Positions 36,564 to 46,765 of a stretch of DNA of 64,000 bases are shown here, in pieces. Under the pieces are notes generated by a model. It did not search any database and was not told the DNA's origin. It was given only the letters and a program-made list of their open reading frames with translations. Every line of letters starts with the position of its first letter. Positions within the stretch are counted from its first letter, which is position 1. Position numbers and translations under genes: made by a program. Source of the stretch: Cellvibrio sp. pealriver (lineage in GTDB: Bacteria > Pseudomonadota > Gammaproteobacteria > Pseudomonadales > Cellvibrionaceae); assembly GCF_001183545.1 (NCBI RefSeq), contig NZ_KQ236688.1, positions 1,207,149 through 1,271,148 on the forward strand, in the 5' to 3' direction.

Positions 36564-38283
36564 TAATGGCAAAACGAAGGTCGTCTTTCTCTGGCATATG
36601 CATCAACCAGATTATCGCGATATTGTGACAGGGGAATATTATTTTCCATGGACGTATCTTCACGCTATTAAAGATTATGTCGATATGGCAGCGCATATTG
36701 AGGCGCAGCCAGCAGTAAAAGCCGTTGTCAATTTTGCTCCTATATTATTGGAGCAGCTGGATGATTACGCGCAGCAAATTGCAGCGCATTTGGCCGGCAA
36801 AGGAAAAATTAAGGATGCTGTTTTGGCATCCTTAACTGACTCGGTATTGCCCGAACCGGGAACCATGGCGTTTGTTGATTTGGCAAATAAATACTTACGT
36901 GCAAATCGCCAACGAATGATTGAACGTTTTCCCGCCTATCTTGAATTAGCCAATATTGTTGATCTATTCAAAGAAAAAGCATTCGTCAGTCGCTATCTCA
37001 ATGAGCAATTTCTGATTGATTTGTGCGTGTGGTATCACTTGAGTTGGATTGCAGAAATTCCGCGCCGTAATGATGCCCGAATACAGGCACTGCAAAATAA
37101 AGAACGTAATTTCACCATGGATGATCGCCGCGAATTATTGGGCATTATTGGTGAGCTCGTTGCCTCCATTGGCCCGCGCTATCGCAAATTGGCAGAAGCT
37201 GGACAAATTGAGTTATGCATGAGTCCTTATGCGCACCCGATTGTTCCGTTACTTATTGATTTGAATAGCGCGAAAGAAGCTATGCCTGATGTCACTTTGC
37301 CGAATGCCAGTTTTTATCCTGATGGTCGCAATCGCGCCAAATGGCATTTACACGAGGGCATCAAAACATTTGAACAATATTTTGGTAAACGCCCCCGCGG
37401 CTGCTGGGCATCGGAAGGCTCACTAAGTGATGAGACACTTAAATTATTAAAAGAAGCTAAATTCGATTGGGCAGCAACAGGAGATTCCGTACTGCATAAT
37501 AGTTTACGTGCTCCCGAGAATCAGGAAATTGCACAGAATATCAAAAGTACTAATCAATCTTTACATAGTGCGTATGAATTCGCACAAGTAAAATTGAATA
37601 CGTTTTTCCGCGATGATGGTTTGTCTGATCTGATTGGTTTCAAATACGCAACATGGCATTCCGATGATGCCGTGGGGGATTTACTTAATCATATGGTGAA
37701 TATCGCCACCGCCAGTGGCGATACAAAAAATACCGTCATATCCGTGATTATGGATGGAGAAAATGCATGGGAATATTTCCCTGAAAATGCCTATCACTTT
37801 TTACATACGCTTTATCAGCGCTTAACAGATCATCCGCAACTTGAACTGACAACCTACAGTGAATTTCTCGATCAACATCATCCAAAACCGATTGCCATGC
37901 CTCATCTTGTTGCTGGTAGCTGGGTTTACGGGACATTCTCAACCTGGATTGGCGACAAAGATAAAAATCGTGGTTGGGATATGTTGTGCGATGCAAAACA
38001 ACAAGTGGATCGCGCATTAAGCAAACGTAGCTTCACTGCTACGCAATTGGCACAAATTGAAAAACAATTGGCGCTTTGTGAGGGGTCGGATTGGTTTTGG
38101 TGGTTTGGCGATTACAATCCGGCACAAAGTGTCAGCGATTTTGAATATTTATTTCGCCGACATCTCATCAATTTATATTCTTTGATCGAGCAACCAGCAC
38201 CCGATTATTTGCATCAAATTATTAGCGTGGGTGGAGGTGATCCAGCCACAGGCGGAGTCATGCGCCAAGGCCATGCCAATTAA
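36556..38283 (+). CDS. GH57 glycoside hydrolase or glucan transferase
   Basis: A 575-residue cytoplasmic protein without signal peptide. The N-terminus has the GH57 signature [14 protein letters not shown]. The presumed nucleophile is a Glu at about 286 ([11 protein letters not shown]), and the acid/base Asp is at about 399 ([10 protein letters not shown]). GH57 enzymes act on alpha-1,4 or alpha-1,6 glucans as amylases, 4-alpha-glucanotransferases or branching enzymes; I cannot tell which. The ATG at 36556 is chosen over the overlapping one at 36547 because AGGA lies eight bases before it. It overlaps glgC and precedes malQ, so it belongs to the glycogen operon. Confidence 0.9.
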   Translation: MANNGKTKVVFLWHMHQPDYRDIVTGEYYFPWTYLHAIKDYVDMAAHIEAQPAVKAVVNFAPILLEQLDDYAQQIAAHLAGKGKIKDAVLASLTDSVLPEPGTMAFVDLANKYLRANRQRMIERFPAYLELANIVDLFKEKAFVSRYLNEQFLIDLCVWYHLSWIAEIPRRNDARIQALQNKERNFTMDDRRELLGIIGELVASIGPRYRKLAEAGQIELCMSPYAHPIVPLLIDLNSAKEAMPDVTLPNASFYPDGRNRAKWHLHEGIKTFEQYFGKRPRGCWASEGSLSDETLKLLKEAKFDWAATGDSVLHNSLRAPENQEIAQNIKSTNQSLHSAYEFAQVKLNTFFRDDGLSDLIGFKYATWHSDDAVGDLLNHMVNIATASGDTKNTVISVIMDGENAWEYFPENAYHFLHTLYQRLTDHPQLELTTYSEFLDQHHPKPIAMPHLVAGSWVYGTFSTWIGDKDKNRGWDMLCDAKQQVDRALSKRSFTATQLAQIEKQLALCEGSDWFWWFGDYNPAQSVSDFEYLFRRHLINLYSLIEQPAPDYLHQIISVGGGDPATGGVMRQGHAN

Positions 38284-38351
38284 TTTATCTATATTATGGT
38301 TGATGCAAATTTACGTTGCGATTAGTCGTATTTAAAAAGGGAAGGGTGCGG

Positions 38352-39866
38352 ATGGCAGTCAAATCACCATTATTTCAACAGCGACGGGCAGGGGTCTTGT
38401 TGCATCCAACTTCACTGCCTTGCTCTGAATCCTATTTACACGGAAATCATCAAAAAGCATTCGGCACTTTGGGAAAAGACGCCTATTATTTTATTGATCT
38501 GATTGCTGAAGCCGGGCTGACTATTTGGCAAATGCTCCCAACCGGACCAACCCAAGCGGATATGTCACCATATCAATCAATTTCCGCTCATGCAGGCAAT
38601 CCTGATCTGATTAGTTTGGATTGGTTGTTGGAAAAAGGGTGGATAAAAACGACGGATGTGCAACAGGTTGGTGAGCATGGGCTGAGCCATGCACGACAAC
38701 AGGGCGCTTTTTCTTTTTATCAGTTTTTGAAAACACAGGATGGATTATCAACACGTCACATCTTTGAGAATTTTTGTTCACAACAACAATATTGGTTAGA
38801 TGATTTCGCACTATTTTGCGCGTTGCGTCATGAGTTTAATGGCGGGTCATGGATAACGTGGCCAGAAAATATTCGCTTACGAAACGCAGATGCATTAACG
38901 AAAGCTCGCACAGATCTTAAAGCAAAAATTGATGTCATTGTATTTGAGCAATTTTGTTTTTTTAGCCAATGGAATGCATTGAAAAATTACGCCAACCAAA
39001 AAGGCGTTTATCTGTTTGGCGATATTCCTATTTTTGTGGGACACGATAGCGCTGACGTATGGGCACAGCCGCATTATTTTCAGTTAGACGAGCAGGGCAA
39101 TCCACTCACTGTTGCAGGTGTACCACCAGATTATTTTTCTGAAACTGGCCAGCATTGGGGAAATCCTCATTATGACTGGGCCGCAATGAAAGCCGATGGT
39201 TTCCAATGGTGGCTGGCAAGACTGCGTACGCAATTACATTTATTTGATTTGATCAGGATTGATCATTTCAGAGGGTTTGAGGCGTATTGGGAAATTCCCG
39301 GCAACACTCATGATGCGCGCACCGGTAAATGGGTCAAAGCGCCCGGCGAATCTTTTTTAACAGCGTGTTTCGATGCTTATCCAGAGTTGCCGTTAGTAGC
39401 AGAAAACTTGGGTGTTATTACGGAAGAAGTTGAACAACTGAGAAATCAGTTCCAACTGCCAGGAATGTTGGTGCTTCAATTTGCATTTGATGGCAATACC
39501 AATAATCCCCATTTACCGCATAACCACACAACGAATGATGTTATTTATTCAGGAACTCATGATAACGATACAACTCTGGGTTGGTATGCGACCTTGGCAG
39601 AAAAAGATCGCGCGCAATTGCAGGCATATTGTTTTAACTCGCACGATGCCATGCCTTGGCTGTTAATTGAGCTGGCTTTGTCGTCCGTGGGACGCATGGC
39701 AATTATTCCCATGCAAGATTTTTTGGAGCTGGATGGAGGGCACAGGATGAATATGCCCGGAACAACGGATAAAAATTGGGTGTGGACGTTTTCGTGGGAT
39801 CAGGTTGAGCCCACATTAGCTGAACGTATTCGGCAGCTGTTAAGAACCTATCATCGCTTGTGCTAG
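38352..39866 (+). CDS. malQ: 4-alpha-glucanotransferase (amylomaltase)
   Basis: A 504-residue GH77 enzyme. The family start RAGVLLHPTSLP is present. Catalytic residues are Asp at about 304 (RIDHFRGFEAYW), Glu at about 351 (LVAENLGVIT) and Asp at about 402 (SGTHDNDTTLGWY). It transfers maltosyl segments between alpha-glucans and helps turn over glycogen and maltodextrins. I use ATG 38352 with GGGAAGGG upstream; the frame from 38316 adds 12 unlikely residues. The gap of 68 bases to the GH57 gene allows cotranscription. Confidence 0.95.
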   Translation: MAVKSPLFQQRRAGVLLHPTSLPCSESYLHGNHQKAFGTLGKDAYYFIDLIAEAGLTIWQMLPTGPTQADMSPYQSISAHAGNPDLISLDWLLEKGWIKTTDVQQVGEHGLSHARQQGAFSFYQFLKTQDGLSTRHIFENFCSQQQYWLDDFALFCALRHEFNGGSWITWPENIRLRNADALTKARTDLKAKIDVIVFEQFCFFSQWNALKNYANQKGVYLFGDIPIFVGHDSADVWAQPHYFQLDEQGNPLTVAGVPPDYFSETGQHWGNPHYDWAAMKADGFQWWLARLRTQLHLFDLIRIDHFRGFEAYWEIPGNTHDARTGKWVKAPGESFLTACFDAYPELPLVAENLGVITEEVEQLRNQFQLPGMLVLQFAFDGNTNNPHLPHNHTTNDVIYSGTHDNDTTLGWYATLAEKDRAQLQAYCFNSHDAMPWLLIELALSSVGRMAIIPMQDFLELDGGHRMNMPGTTDKNWVWTFSWDQVEPTLAERIRQLLRTYHRLC

Positions 39867-39924
39867 TTGCGCTGTAAGCCAGGCAGATAGAACATTAATC
39901 ACTCAACGATTACAGGAACGACTT

Positions 39925-40287
39925 ATGGAACATAGATGCAGCGCACGCTATGCAGCGGATATTAAAATCCTGATTTATCGGTACGATGTTCCCGTCGCTA
40001 TAGGCCGTATCAAAAACGGTACACGCTATGGTCTTTTTATCGAGTCAGATTTAACACCTGTACAGCCGTTGCAACAGCTGGGAATCGAAATACTGGTAAC
40101 TCGCGCAGCACAGAAATTGCAGCGCTATCGTTTTGATTCCATTGTTATACATACAACATCCCACGGATTTGGTGTTGAGCTTGATGCACTCAGTGAAGAA
40201 GCGGGAAATCAATTAACGGAAATGCTGCGTGCATCGCCAGAAACACCACAAGAAAGTGAATTGTTTGATATGGTTGCCAATGCCTGA
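39925..40287 (+). CDS. PilZ-domain protein
   Basis: A 120-residue protein with the c-di-GMP binding signatures R-C-S-A-R (residues 4-8, the RxxxR motif) and N-G-T-R-Y-G (residues 32-37; canonical form is D/N-x-S-x-x-G, here Thr in place of Ser). The rest follows the small beta barrel of PilZ (IGRIKNG, GIEILVT, FGVELDALS). No other domain is attached, so it should act by binding a partner. It lies between malQ and the phosphorylase-kinase-like gene, which suggests a link between c-di-GMP and glycogen metabolism. The Thr substitution makes binding likely but not certain. Confidence 0.75.
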   Translation: MEHRCSARYAADIKILIYRYDVPVAIGRIKNGTRYGLFIESDLTPVQPLQQLGIEILVTRAAQKLQRYRFDSIVIHTTSHGFGVELDALSEEAGNQLTEMLRASPETPQESELFDMVANA

Positions 40288-40371
40288 TGATGTGATCTCA
40301 GGCTTGGTTTAAAAACGCATCAGGTGAATTTCAAGGGGCAAACACGAAGGGTTGATTTTTATATAATTGCG

Positions 40372-40387
40372 CATAATGTATATTATG
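40372..40387. promoter_or_regulatory. Palindrome before the phosphorylase-kinase-like gene
   Basis: CATAAT (40372-40377) and ATTATG (40382-40387) are inverted copies around GTAT, in the AT-rich 201-base gap after the PilZ gene. A sigma70-like TTGATT (40352-40357) lies 16 bases before TAATGT (40374-40379), so this dyad could overlap a promoter. The rest of the gap is AT-rich. Confidence 0.35.
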
Positions 40388-40488
40388 TTAAATTGGATAT
40401 TATATAAATATCAAAGAGTTAACCCATCTTTAGCGTTTGCTCCTTTCTTTCTTCCTGTCATATAAGTTCTTTTGATGGCAATTGCTCT

Positions 40489-43400
40489 ATGAAGCATAAA
40501 CAACTGTTAGAGCGTGTGTACGCTGAAGTCGAAACAGTCATTCTCAGTAAACAGCACCCGGTTACCGGGCTGCTTCCTGCCAGTACCGCTATTAATAATC
40601 ACGGCGATTACACCGATGCATGGGTGCGCGATAACGTCTACTCGATCATCTGTGTATGGACATTGTCCATGGCGTGCAGGCACCAAGGTGAAGACCATAA
40701 GTGTGACCAGCTTGAACAAGCCACCATTAAACTGATGCGTGGCTTGTTGCAGTCGATGATGCGCCAGGCGCAAAAAGTCGAGAAGTTCAAACACTCGCTG
40801 GATAATGGTGATGCGCTCCATGCGAAATACGATACTGCTACCGGTTTGCCCGTCGTTGCTGATGATGCCTGGGGGCATTTGCAGATTGATGCGACTTCGC
40901 TGTTTTTGTTGATGCTGGCACAAATGAGCGCCTCTGGGTTGCGTATTGTTTGTACGCACGATGAGGTCGATTTCATCCAAAATCTGGTTTACTACATCGC
41001 CAGCGCTTATCGCACACCTGACTATGGGATTTGGGAGCGAGGCAATAAAGTCAATAATGGCAAGACAGAAATTAATGCCAGTTCAGTGGGCATGGCTAAA
41101 GCGGCTTTGCAGGCACTGGACGGATTTAATTTATTCGGAAAACATGGTGACAAAAGGGCAACTATTCATGTAATTGCTGATGCAATTTCACTCGCCAGAA
41201 CCACCCTCGCCTCACTTTTACCGCGTGAGTCTTTGTCTAAGGAAACAGACAGCGCGTTGTTAAGTATTATTGGCTTTCCTGCATTTGCTGTCGGAAAAGA
41301 AACGCTTGCAACACAAACTCGCGATTCTGTTTTGACCAAGTTGGGCGGCAACTATGGCTGTAAACGTTTTTTATGGGATGGCCACCAAACTGTACTGGAA
41401 GAAAGCTCGCGCATTTATTATGAACATGATGAGCTGGGAAATTTTGCGAATGTAGAATCTGAATGGCCACTGTTTTTTACTTATCTGTATATCACCGCTT
41501 TATTTGATGGTAGCGAAGCAACTGCAAAACATTATCGCAAAAAGTTGGAATCGCTCATGGTTCACGTGGATGGCATAGGTTTGTTGCCAGAGCTTTATTA
41601 TTTGCCATTAGAAAATGTAGAAGCCGAAAAAAAGAATCCTCGATCTCAAACACGCGTACCCAATGAAAATATTCCGCTAGTGTGGGCTCAAAGTTTATAT
41701 TTGACTGGATTGATGTTAGACGAAGGCTTGGTGAGCACTGATGATCTTGATCCACTCAAAATGCGCAGGCGCTCTACCCGTTTTATTAAATCCAATATTG
41801 CCTTGGTGGTGCTGGCGGAGAATGATGCTATTAAACAGCATCTTGCTAAATACGGTGTTATTGCAGAAAGCCTGCAAGATATAAAGCCTATGGGTGTGAT
41901 ATCGGCCTCCAGCTTAATGGAAGCCTATGCCCATATTGGTGAAAATAAAGCGTTGGGTTTGAGTGGTCGGCCGCGGCGCCGGGTGCAAAGTTTGGCCACA
42001 TCGCAAACTTATGAAATCAACAACAAAATTTATTTAAGCTTATCCTGGCTGCAAAGCGAACGAGAAGATTATCGCCGCTATGATGCGCAATGGGTTATTG
42101 AAAGCTTATCGCAAGAAATCCATTTTATTTATAAAAACTGGCTCAGTTCTGAAGTTGCCGTGTTCACATTAATGATGGATCATCGCCTGTACAAAGTGCC
42201 TAATGCAGAATTATTGTTTGAAGCTTTGCGTGCGTATCAATTGCGCACCGAGTATGAATACGTTGGCTATGCTTCAGCTAACCTTGCATATCGCGCGTCG
42301 CGCGTGAATAGTTTATCTATCCCCTATTTTCATATTTCATCGCTCAACAACCAGCTGCAAGCAATTGTGGCTGCAGACGATGCATTGCAACCAGACCAAT
42401 TGGAGCCAGTGGCAGCTTCATTGCTAGAGCATTTTTACACTGAAAGTGACATTATTACTTATAGAAAATTTTCGCTTTATGTAAAAAATCATAAGCTCTC
42501 GGACAATATTGGGATTAACGGCGCAGAAATTACGGTAAAAGATCTCATTCGCGATATTTTTTATCGCTCACAAAAAGTTAATTATTGGTTACTCGCCCGC
42601 TTCTGTTTTTCGCAGTTGAATTATACGTTAACTGATTTGTCAGATAGCCTGACCTTACTGGCTGCGCGCAACTTGACTATCACTGTGGGCGATAACAATC
42701 ATACAGAAATTAAAGTTGATCAATCATTTTCCAATGCCACTTATTTTGAAAGTGTGCGGCAATTGTTTCCCGATTTATTAGAGCGCACGCTGGTTCAGGA
42801 ATTAATTTCAGCAATAGGTTCACTGATTCGTTCCGAGCCAAATTTGTTTGATGGATTGCACTCTGTTCAATTGCGCAACTTTATGCTCCTGTGCGCGATG
42901 GATAAAGGTGATGCAGAAGACGTCAGTATGCTTGAGTGGTTGGGTTTGCAGTCTCCTGCCAAACTGTATAAGAAAATTCGTGCAATCCTGACATCACGCA
43001 AAAAAGTCTTTTCCCAAGGAATTAATCATGTAACACCCTATAAAATTCATCACAATGAAAATTTCGATGATGAAAACCCGGTACTCTCAGATGCAATGGA
43101 TACCGACTGGCTTGAGTGGCGTACAGCACGAGGTTTAATTACCCATTTCGATGCTAACTTCCTGAAAGATATTTGGCATAGCTTAATGTTTGCCGAGACA
43201 CTGGTATTTAGTAATACATCCGGTGGAAGCTTTAATCTGGACTGCAAAACCATTCGTCAATCTATGACTCCGGGTGAAGAAAGCTTTGCGCACTTGATCG
43301 ACCAGCTGACTCACAGGCTCTATCCTGCCTATTACAAAAGCGCTGTTGTAGAAGCACTCTATGCATACACACAGTTCTGCATTAACAACCCGCAAATGCG

Positions 43401-43587
43401 ATTCCAAAAACCATTGGTGTTCCGTGATGTACTTGAGCGCGCCGCAGTCCGCTATATGCAAGAGCGCAAAGCCCAAATGAATAGCTTGGGTATAGAAACG
43501 GATTTGACGGTTTTTATGCAGCAATCGCCGCATATAGTGAACCTGTATGTCACACTGATTTACGCAGAAATTACCCAACCTTACTGA
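40489..43587 (+). CDS. Phosphorylase-kinase alpha/beta-like protein (GH15 clan)
   Basis: A 1032-residue cytoplasmic protein. The N-terminal half (about 1-430) has the (alpha/alpha)6 barrel of GH15 and the phosphorylase-kinase regulatory subunits, recognised by GDYTDAWVRDNVYSI, WGHLQIDATSLFLLML and INASSVGMAKAALQAL. The C-terminal half is helical and resembles the phosphorylase-kinase alpha/beta chains (AYQLRTEYEYVGYASANLAY). Bacterial homologues are known beside glycogen genes, but no activity is established to my knowledge. I do not know whether the GH15 catalytic acids are kept. It ends the glycogen operon; a terminator follows. Confidence 0.85.
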   Translation: MKHKQLLERVYAEVETVILSKQHPVTGLLPASTAINNHGDYTDAWVRDNVYSIICVWTLSMACRHQGEDHKCDQLEQATIKLMRGLLQSMMRQAQKVEKFKHSLDNGDALHAKYDTATGLPVVADDAWGHLQIDATSLFLLMLAQMSASGLRIVCTHDEVDFIQNLVYYIASAYRTPDYGIWERGNKVNNGKTEINASSVGMAKAALQALDGFNLFGKHGDKRATIHVIADAISLARTTLASLLPRESLSKETDSALLSIIGFPAFAVGKETLATQTRDSVLTKLGGNYGCKRFLWDGHQTVLEESSRIYYEHDELGNFANVESEWPLFFTYLYITALFDGSEATAKHYRKKLESLMVHVDGIGLLPELYYLPLENVEAEKKNPRSQTRVPNENIPLVWAQSLYLTGLMLDEGLVSTDDLDPLKMRRRSTRFIKSNIALVVLAENDAIKQHLAKYGVIAESLQDIKPMGVISASSLMEAYAHIGENKALGLSGRPRRRVQSLATSQTYEINNKIYLSLSWLQSEREDYRRYDAQWVIESLSQEIHFIYKNWLSSEVAVFTLMMDHRLYKVPNAELLFEALRAYQLRTEYEYVGYASANLAYRASRVNSLSIPYFHISSLNNQLQAIVAADDALQPDQLEPVAASLLEHFYTESDIITYRKFSLYVKNHKLSDNIGINGAEITVKDLIRDIFYRSQKVNYWLLARFCFSQLNYTLTDLSDSLTLLAARNLTITVGDNNHTEIKVDQSFSNATYFESVRQLFPDLLERTLVQELISAIGSLIRSEPNLFDGLHSVQLRNFMLLCAMDKGDAEDVSMLEWLGLQSPAKLYKKIRAILTSRKKVFSQGINHVTPYKIHHNENFDDENPVLSDAMDTDWLEWRTARGLITHFDANFLKDIWHSLMFAETLVFSNTSGGSFNLDCKTIRQSMTPGEESFAHLIDQLTHRLYPAYYKSAVVEALYAYTQFCINNPQMRFQKPLVFRDVLERAAVRYMQERKAQMNSLGIETDLTVFMQQSPHIVNLYVTLIYAEITQPY

Positions 43588-43595
43588 TGTCTCGC

Positions 43596-43623
43596 CCCCA
43601 CAAACAACTGTTTGTGGGGTTTT
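43596..43623 (+). terminator. Terminator ending the glycogen operon
   Basis: CCCCACAAAC (43596-43605) pairs with GTTTGTGGGG (43610-43619), loop of four, followed by four Ts. Confidence 0.85.
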
Positions 43624-43717
43624 ACGAAATATATACCGCTTCCCCATAGGCTCTCCCTACCCTTAGGTTTAAAATGCGCTACATTCATTGGGTGTCATTT
43701 GGCTTAAGTTGGATATT

Positions 43718-45169
43718 ATGAAATTATTGGGGCCTACGCTGCTGATTCTGGGCGCAATCCTGAACATTCTTGCGTTATTTATGCTGGTGCCGCTAGCGTT
43801 ATCCATTACTTATAACAGTGATAATCAGCTTGCATTTTTTTCCTCGGCAACACTGACCAGTCTTGTGGGTATCGTATTTCTCCTGATTGGAAAAAAATCC
43901 CGCTTGGATTTCATGCAGCCCCGACAGGTGTTTTTAATTACCACTGCTGCATGGACTGGTGTCTCTCTTTTCAGTGCTCTCCCCTTTATTTTGATTGATC
44001 ATCCACTCAGTATTGCCGATGCCGTATTTGAGGCTGTATCAGGTGTAACCTCGACGGGCTCGTCAGTTATGGCAGGGCTGGATTCGCTGCCTAAAGATAT
44101 TTTGCTCTGGCGATCTATGCTCAACTGGATTGGAGGGGTTGGTATTATCGGAATGGCGATCGCCGTATTGCCGTTCTTGCGGGTGGGCGGCATGCGTCTA
44201 TTTAAAACAGAATCTTCGGATTGGTCTGATAAAGCAATGCCTCGTGCACAAAGCCTGATGGCAATGATTATCTATTGTTATATTTTGCTCTCAGTAATTT
44301 GTTGTCTGGCATTTTGGTTGGCAGGCATGGATTTTTTCAATGCAATTAACCATGCAATGACAACCGTTTCGACAGGTGGATTCTCCACCTCAGACAGCTC
44401 ATTTGCCCAGTTTGATAGTTTGCTGATTCACTGGATTGCTATTGTTTTTATGCTGGCCGGTGCATTTCCATTTGTGCTGTTCGTGCGGTTATTGGTGAAT
44501 AAAAAATGGGTGATTTTTAGCGATACCCAAGTGCGTGGATTACTGTGGGCAGTGGCTATCACAACAGCTGTTCTGACCATACAACTCATCGTCACTGATC
44601 AGATGGCGCCCTTCCGTGCATTGACAATGGCATGCTTTAATTTGGTCTCTGTGATTACAACAACCGGTTTCGCATCGGGGGATTATCAACTCTGGGGGCC
44701 TCTGGCCTTGGTGATTTTTTTCTTTGCAACGTTTATTGGTGGTTGTTCGGGGTCTACTACCGGAGGGATCAAAGTATTCCGTCTGCAGATTTTTGCAGGC
44801 TTGGTGAAAGAACAAATAATGACGGCAATTCATCCTCGCGCAATTATCAGCCGCCGCTATAACAACCGTTTAATCAGCTCTGAAATTATTGCTTCTTCTA
44901 TCTCATATATGTTTTTGATGACCGCATGCTTGGTCGTCATCGCCGTCATACTCGCGCTAACCGGGTTGGATTTGGTCACGAGCTTTACCGGTTCTGCAAC
45001 AGCGCTGATGAACGTAGGCCCTGGGTTAGGCCCGATTATTGGCCCTGCCGGCAATTTCTCCAGTTTAAGTGATACCGCAAAATGGGCGCTCTCCGCAGGA
45101 ATGTTATTGGGGCGACTGGAATTTTTGACCATTCTTGTATTGTTTACTCCTGCATTTTGGCGAGCATAA
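43718..45169 (+). CDS. trkH: TrkH-family potassium transporter
   Basis: A 483-residue membrane protein with about ten membrane segments and four pore loops. The filter segments are SGVTSTGSSVM, TTVSTGGFST, SVITTTGFASGD and LMNVGPGLGP, each with the filter Gly, the hallmark of TrkH/KtrB. GGCSGSTTGGIKVFR is the conserved cytoplasmic gate sequence. It moves K+ into the cell with the help of a TrkA-type gating ring, which is not in this window. The ATG at 43718 gives MKLLGPTLLILGAIL; the frame from 43688 adds ten weak residues. It is the first gene of an operon with a KdpD-like kinase and KdpE. Confidence 0.93.
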   Translation: MKLLGPTLLILGAILNILALFMLVPLALSITYNSDNQLAFFSSATLTSLVGIVFLLIGKKSRLDFMQPRQVFLITTAAWTGVSLFSALPFILIDHPLSIADAVFEAVSGVTSTGSSVMAGLDSLPKDILLWRSMLNWIGGVGIIGMAIAVLPFLRVGGMRLFKTESSDWSDKAMPRAQSLMAMIIYCYILLSVICCLAFWLAGMDFFNAINHAMTTVSTGGFSTSDSSFAQFDSLLIHWIAIVFMLAGAFPFVLFVRLLVNKKWVIFSDTQVRGLLWAVAITTAVLTIQLIVTDQMAPFRALTMACFNLVSVITTTGFASGDYQLWGPLALVIFFFATFIGGCSGSTTGGIKVFRLQIFAGLVKEQIMTAIHPRAIISRRYNNRLISSEIIASSISYMFLMTACLVVIAVILALTGLDLVTSFTGSATALMNVGPGLGPIIGPAGNFSSLSDTAKWALSAGMLLGRLEFLTILVLFTPAFWRA

Positions 45170-46695
45170 TGAACACAGAACAATTACTGCGTAAATTCGC
45201 CTATCCGATTGGAATATTATTCCCCTGGTTATTAACACCCTTTGCTTTTTTGGTGACCGACTCCCTTCCCAAGGCGAATGTTCCATTGTTGTATATCGTG
45301 ATGGTGGTTTTTATCGCCATCAATGTAACAGTAGAGCTGGCAATCATTAATGCACTGTCCAGTTTTTTTGCGTTCAGTTTCTTTTTTGCCGAACCTTATG
45401 GGTCAATTATGATTCATCAGGATGAAGACCTTCTGACAATCTCGCTGTTTTTGTTGACATCCGTCTTGGTGGGATACATGGCCACCAAGCATAAAAAAAA
45501 TGTCCAGAAAATTCGCATGCGCGAGTTTATGACGGATATCGAATTGGAATTGCTAGAGCGCCTCCCGAAAGCGATCGACACCAAAGATGTAATAGAAGCC
45601 TTGCGTGATGCGCTCAAGCCTTGGCGGGAACATTGTGTACTCATCACCCACGATGATAACTGGGCTACCCATCCGATGATTCGTCGGCTGACCAATTTAC
45701 GCAAAACCTATTTGGAAGAGTTGTTGGAATTACGCTTAACAGACGAAGTAATCAAAAAAATCCCCGAGCTTGAGCAAGAGCATGACGTTTACTTTTTATA
45801 TAGTTCGCGCCAGGTAATAGGTCTCTTGAGAATCGCCGCCGAAAATATCCCACATTTACCGCGCGACATTTTTTTATTGTTATTACACCAGGTCAATATT
45901 TCGTTGGAGCGTACCCGGCTAGCCGCTGATTTGGAAAAAGAAAAAATTGCCAAAGAAAATGAATTGTTGCGATCTTCACTTTTGTCTTCAGTGTCGCACG
46001 ATTTCCGCACCCCATTGACGACCATGATTGGCGCAACATCAACTGTGCTTGAGTTTGGCGAGCATCTGGATAAACAGCAGACAAAAGAGTTATTAAGTAC
46101 CGTATTGGAAGAAGCTGAGCGGTTGAATCGCTATACCCAAAACTTGCTCGATATGACCCGCCTTGGTTTTGGGCAGATGAAGCTGGAATGTGACTGGGTC
46201 AGCATAGAAGAGATTCTTGGGGTGGTAAAAAAACGTTTGCGGCCGCTCTTGATAAGAAATTATCTGACTGAGTCTATTAGCCCGGACATGCCTTCGCTGT
46301 ATGTACATGCGGCATTTTTGGAGCAGGCGATTTTTAATATTATCGATAACGCCATTAAGTTCTCCCCTCCTGATGCCAGCATTGATATCGAATGTACTAC
46401 AGAGAACAATAAAATTATTATCATGATTTGTGATCAGGGAACCGGAATCCCTGAAGATGAGCGTGAAAAAGTATTTGAGCGCTTTCATACCGCAGAAAAA
46501 GGAGATCGCCGTAAATCAGGTAGCGGCCTTGGTTTGACCATCTGTCGTGGAATGGTCGTTGCCCATGGGGGTAATGTCAGCATCCTGCCCAACCCCAAGC
46601 GGATCGGCAACAAGTATAATCCTGGGTGTTGCTTGCGTATCGAACTCCCTATTCACGAGCAAAATCCGCAGCAAATACCCAAAACAGAAGAATAA
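45169..46695 (+). CDS. Short KdpD-like sensor histidine kinase
   Basis: A 508-residue inner-membrane kinase. Four membrane segments at about 12-105 form a DUF4118-type domain as in KdpD; a GAF-like region (about 125-250) follows, then the dimerisation domain with His277 (SSVSHDFRTPLTT) and the ATPase domain (NIIDNAIKFSP, DQGTGIPEDE, GSGLGLTICRG). The KdpD N-terminal signalling and Usp domains (about 380 residues in E. coli) are missing; the protein begins at the membrane domain. Its ATG overlaps the trkH stop by one base (TAATG). No kdpFABC is near, so it probably senses K+ status for trkH rather than for Kdp. The shortened form is inference of loss or an ancestral type. Confidence 0.9.
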   Translation: MNTEQLLRKFAYPIGILFPWLLTPFAFLVTDSLPKANVPLLYIVMVVFIAINVTVELAIINALSSFFAFSFFFAEPYGSIMIHQDEDLLTISLFLLTSVLVGYMATKHKKNVQKIRMREFMTDIELELLERLPKAIDTKDVIEALRDALKPWREHCVLITHDDNWATHPMIRRLTNLRKTYLEELLELRLTDEVIKKIPELEQEHDVYFLYSSRQVIGLLRIAAENIPHLPRDIFLLLLHQVNISLERTRLAADLEKEKIAKENELLRSSLLSSVSHDFRTPLTTMIGATSTVLEFGEHLDKQQTKELLSTVLEEAERLNRYTQNLLDMTRLGFGQMKLECDWVSIEEILGVVKKRLRPLLIRNYLTESISPDMPSLYVHAAFLEQAIFNIIDNAIKFSPPDASIDIECTTENNKIIIMICDQGTGIPEDEREKVFERFHTAEKGDRRKSGSGLGLTICRGMVVAHGGNVSILPNPKRIGNKYNPGCCLRIELPIHEQNPQQIPKTEE

Positions 46696-46765
46696 ATATT
46701 TAACAGCGATATAACACTGGTGTCTGCACTGGATGGTTATACTCCCTCCCATAAACGGAGTCGCT

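Noticed and set aside
40507..40980. 157-residue minus-strand frame at the start of the phosphorylase-kinase-like gene
   Set aside because: Antisense to a clear gene; no domain.
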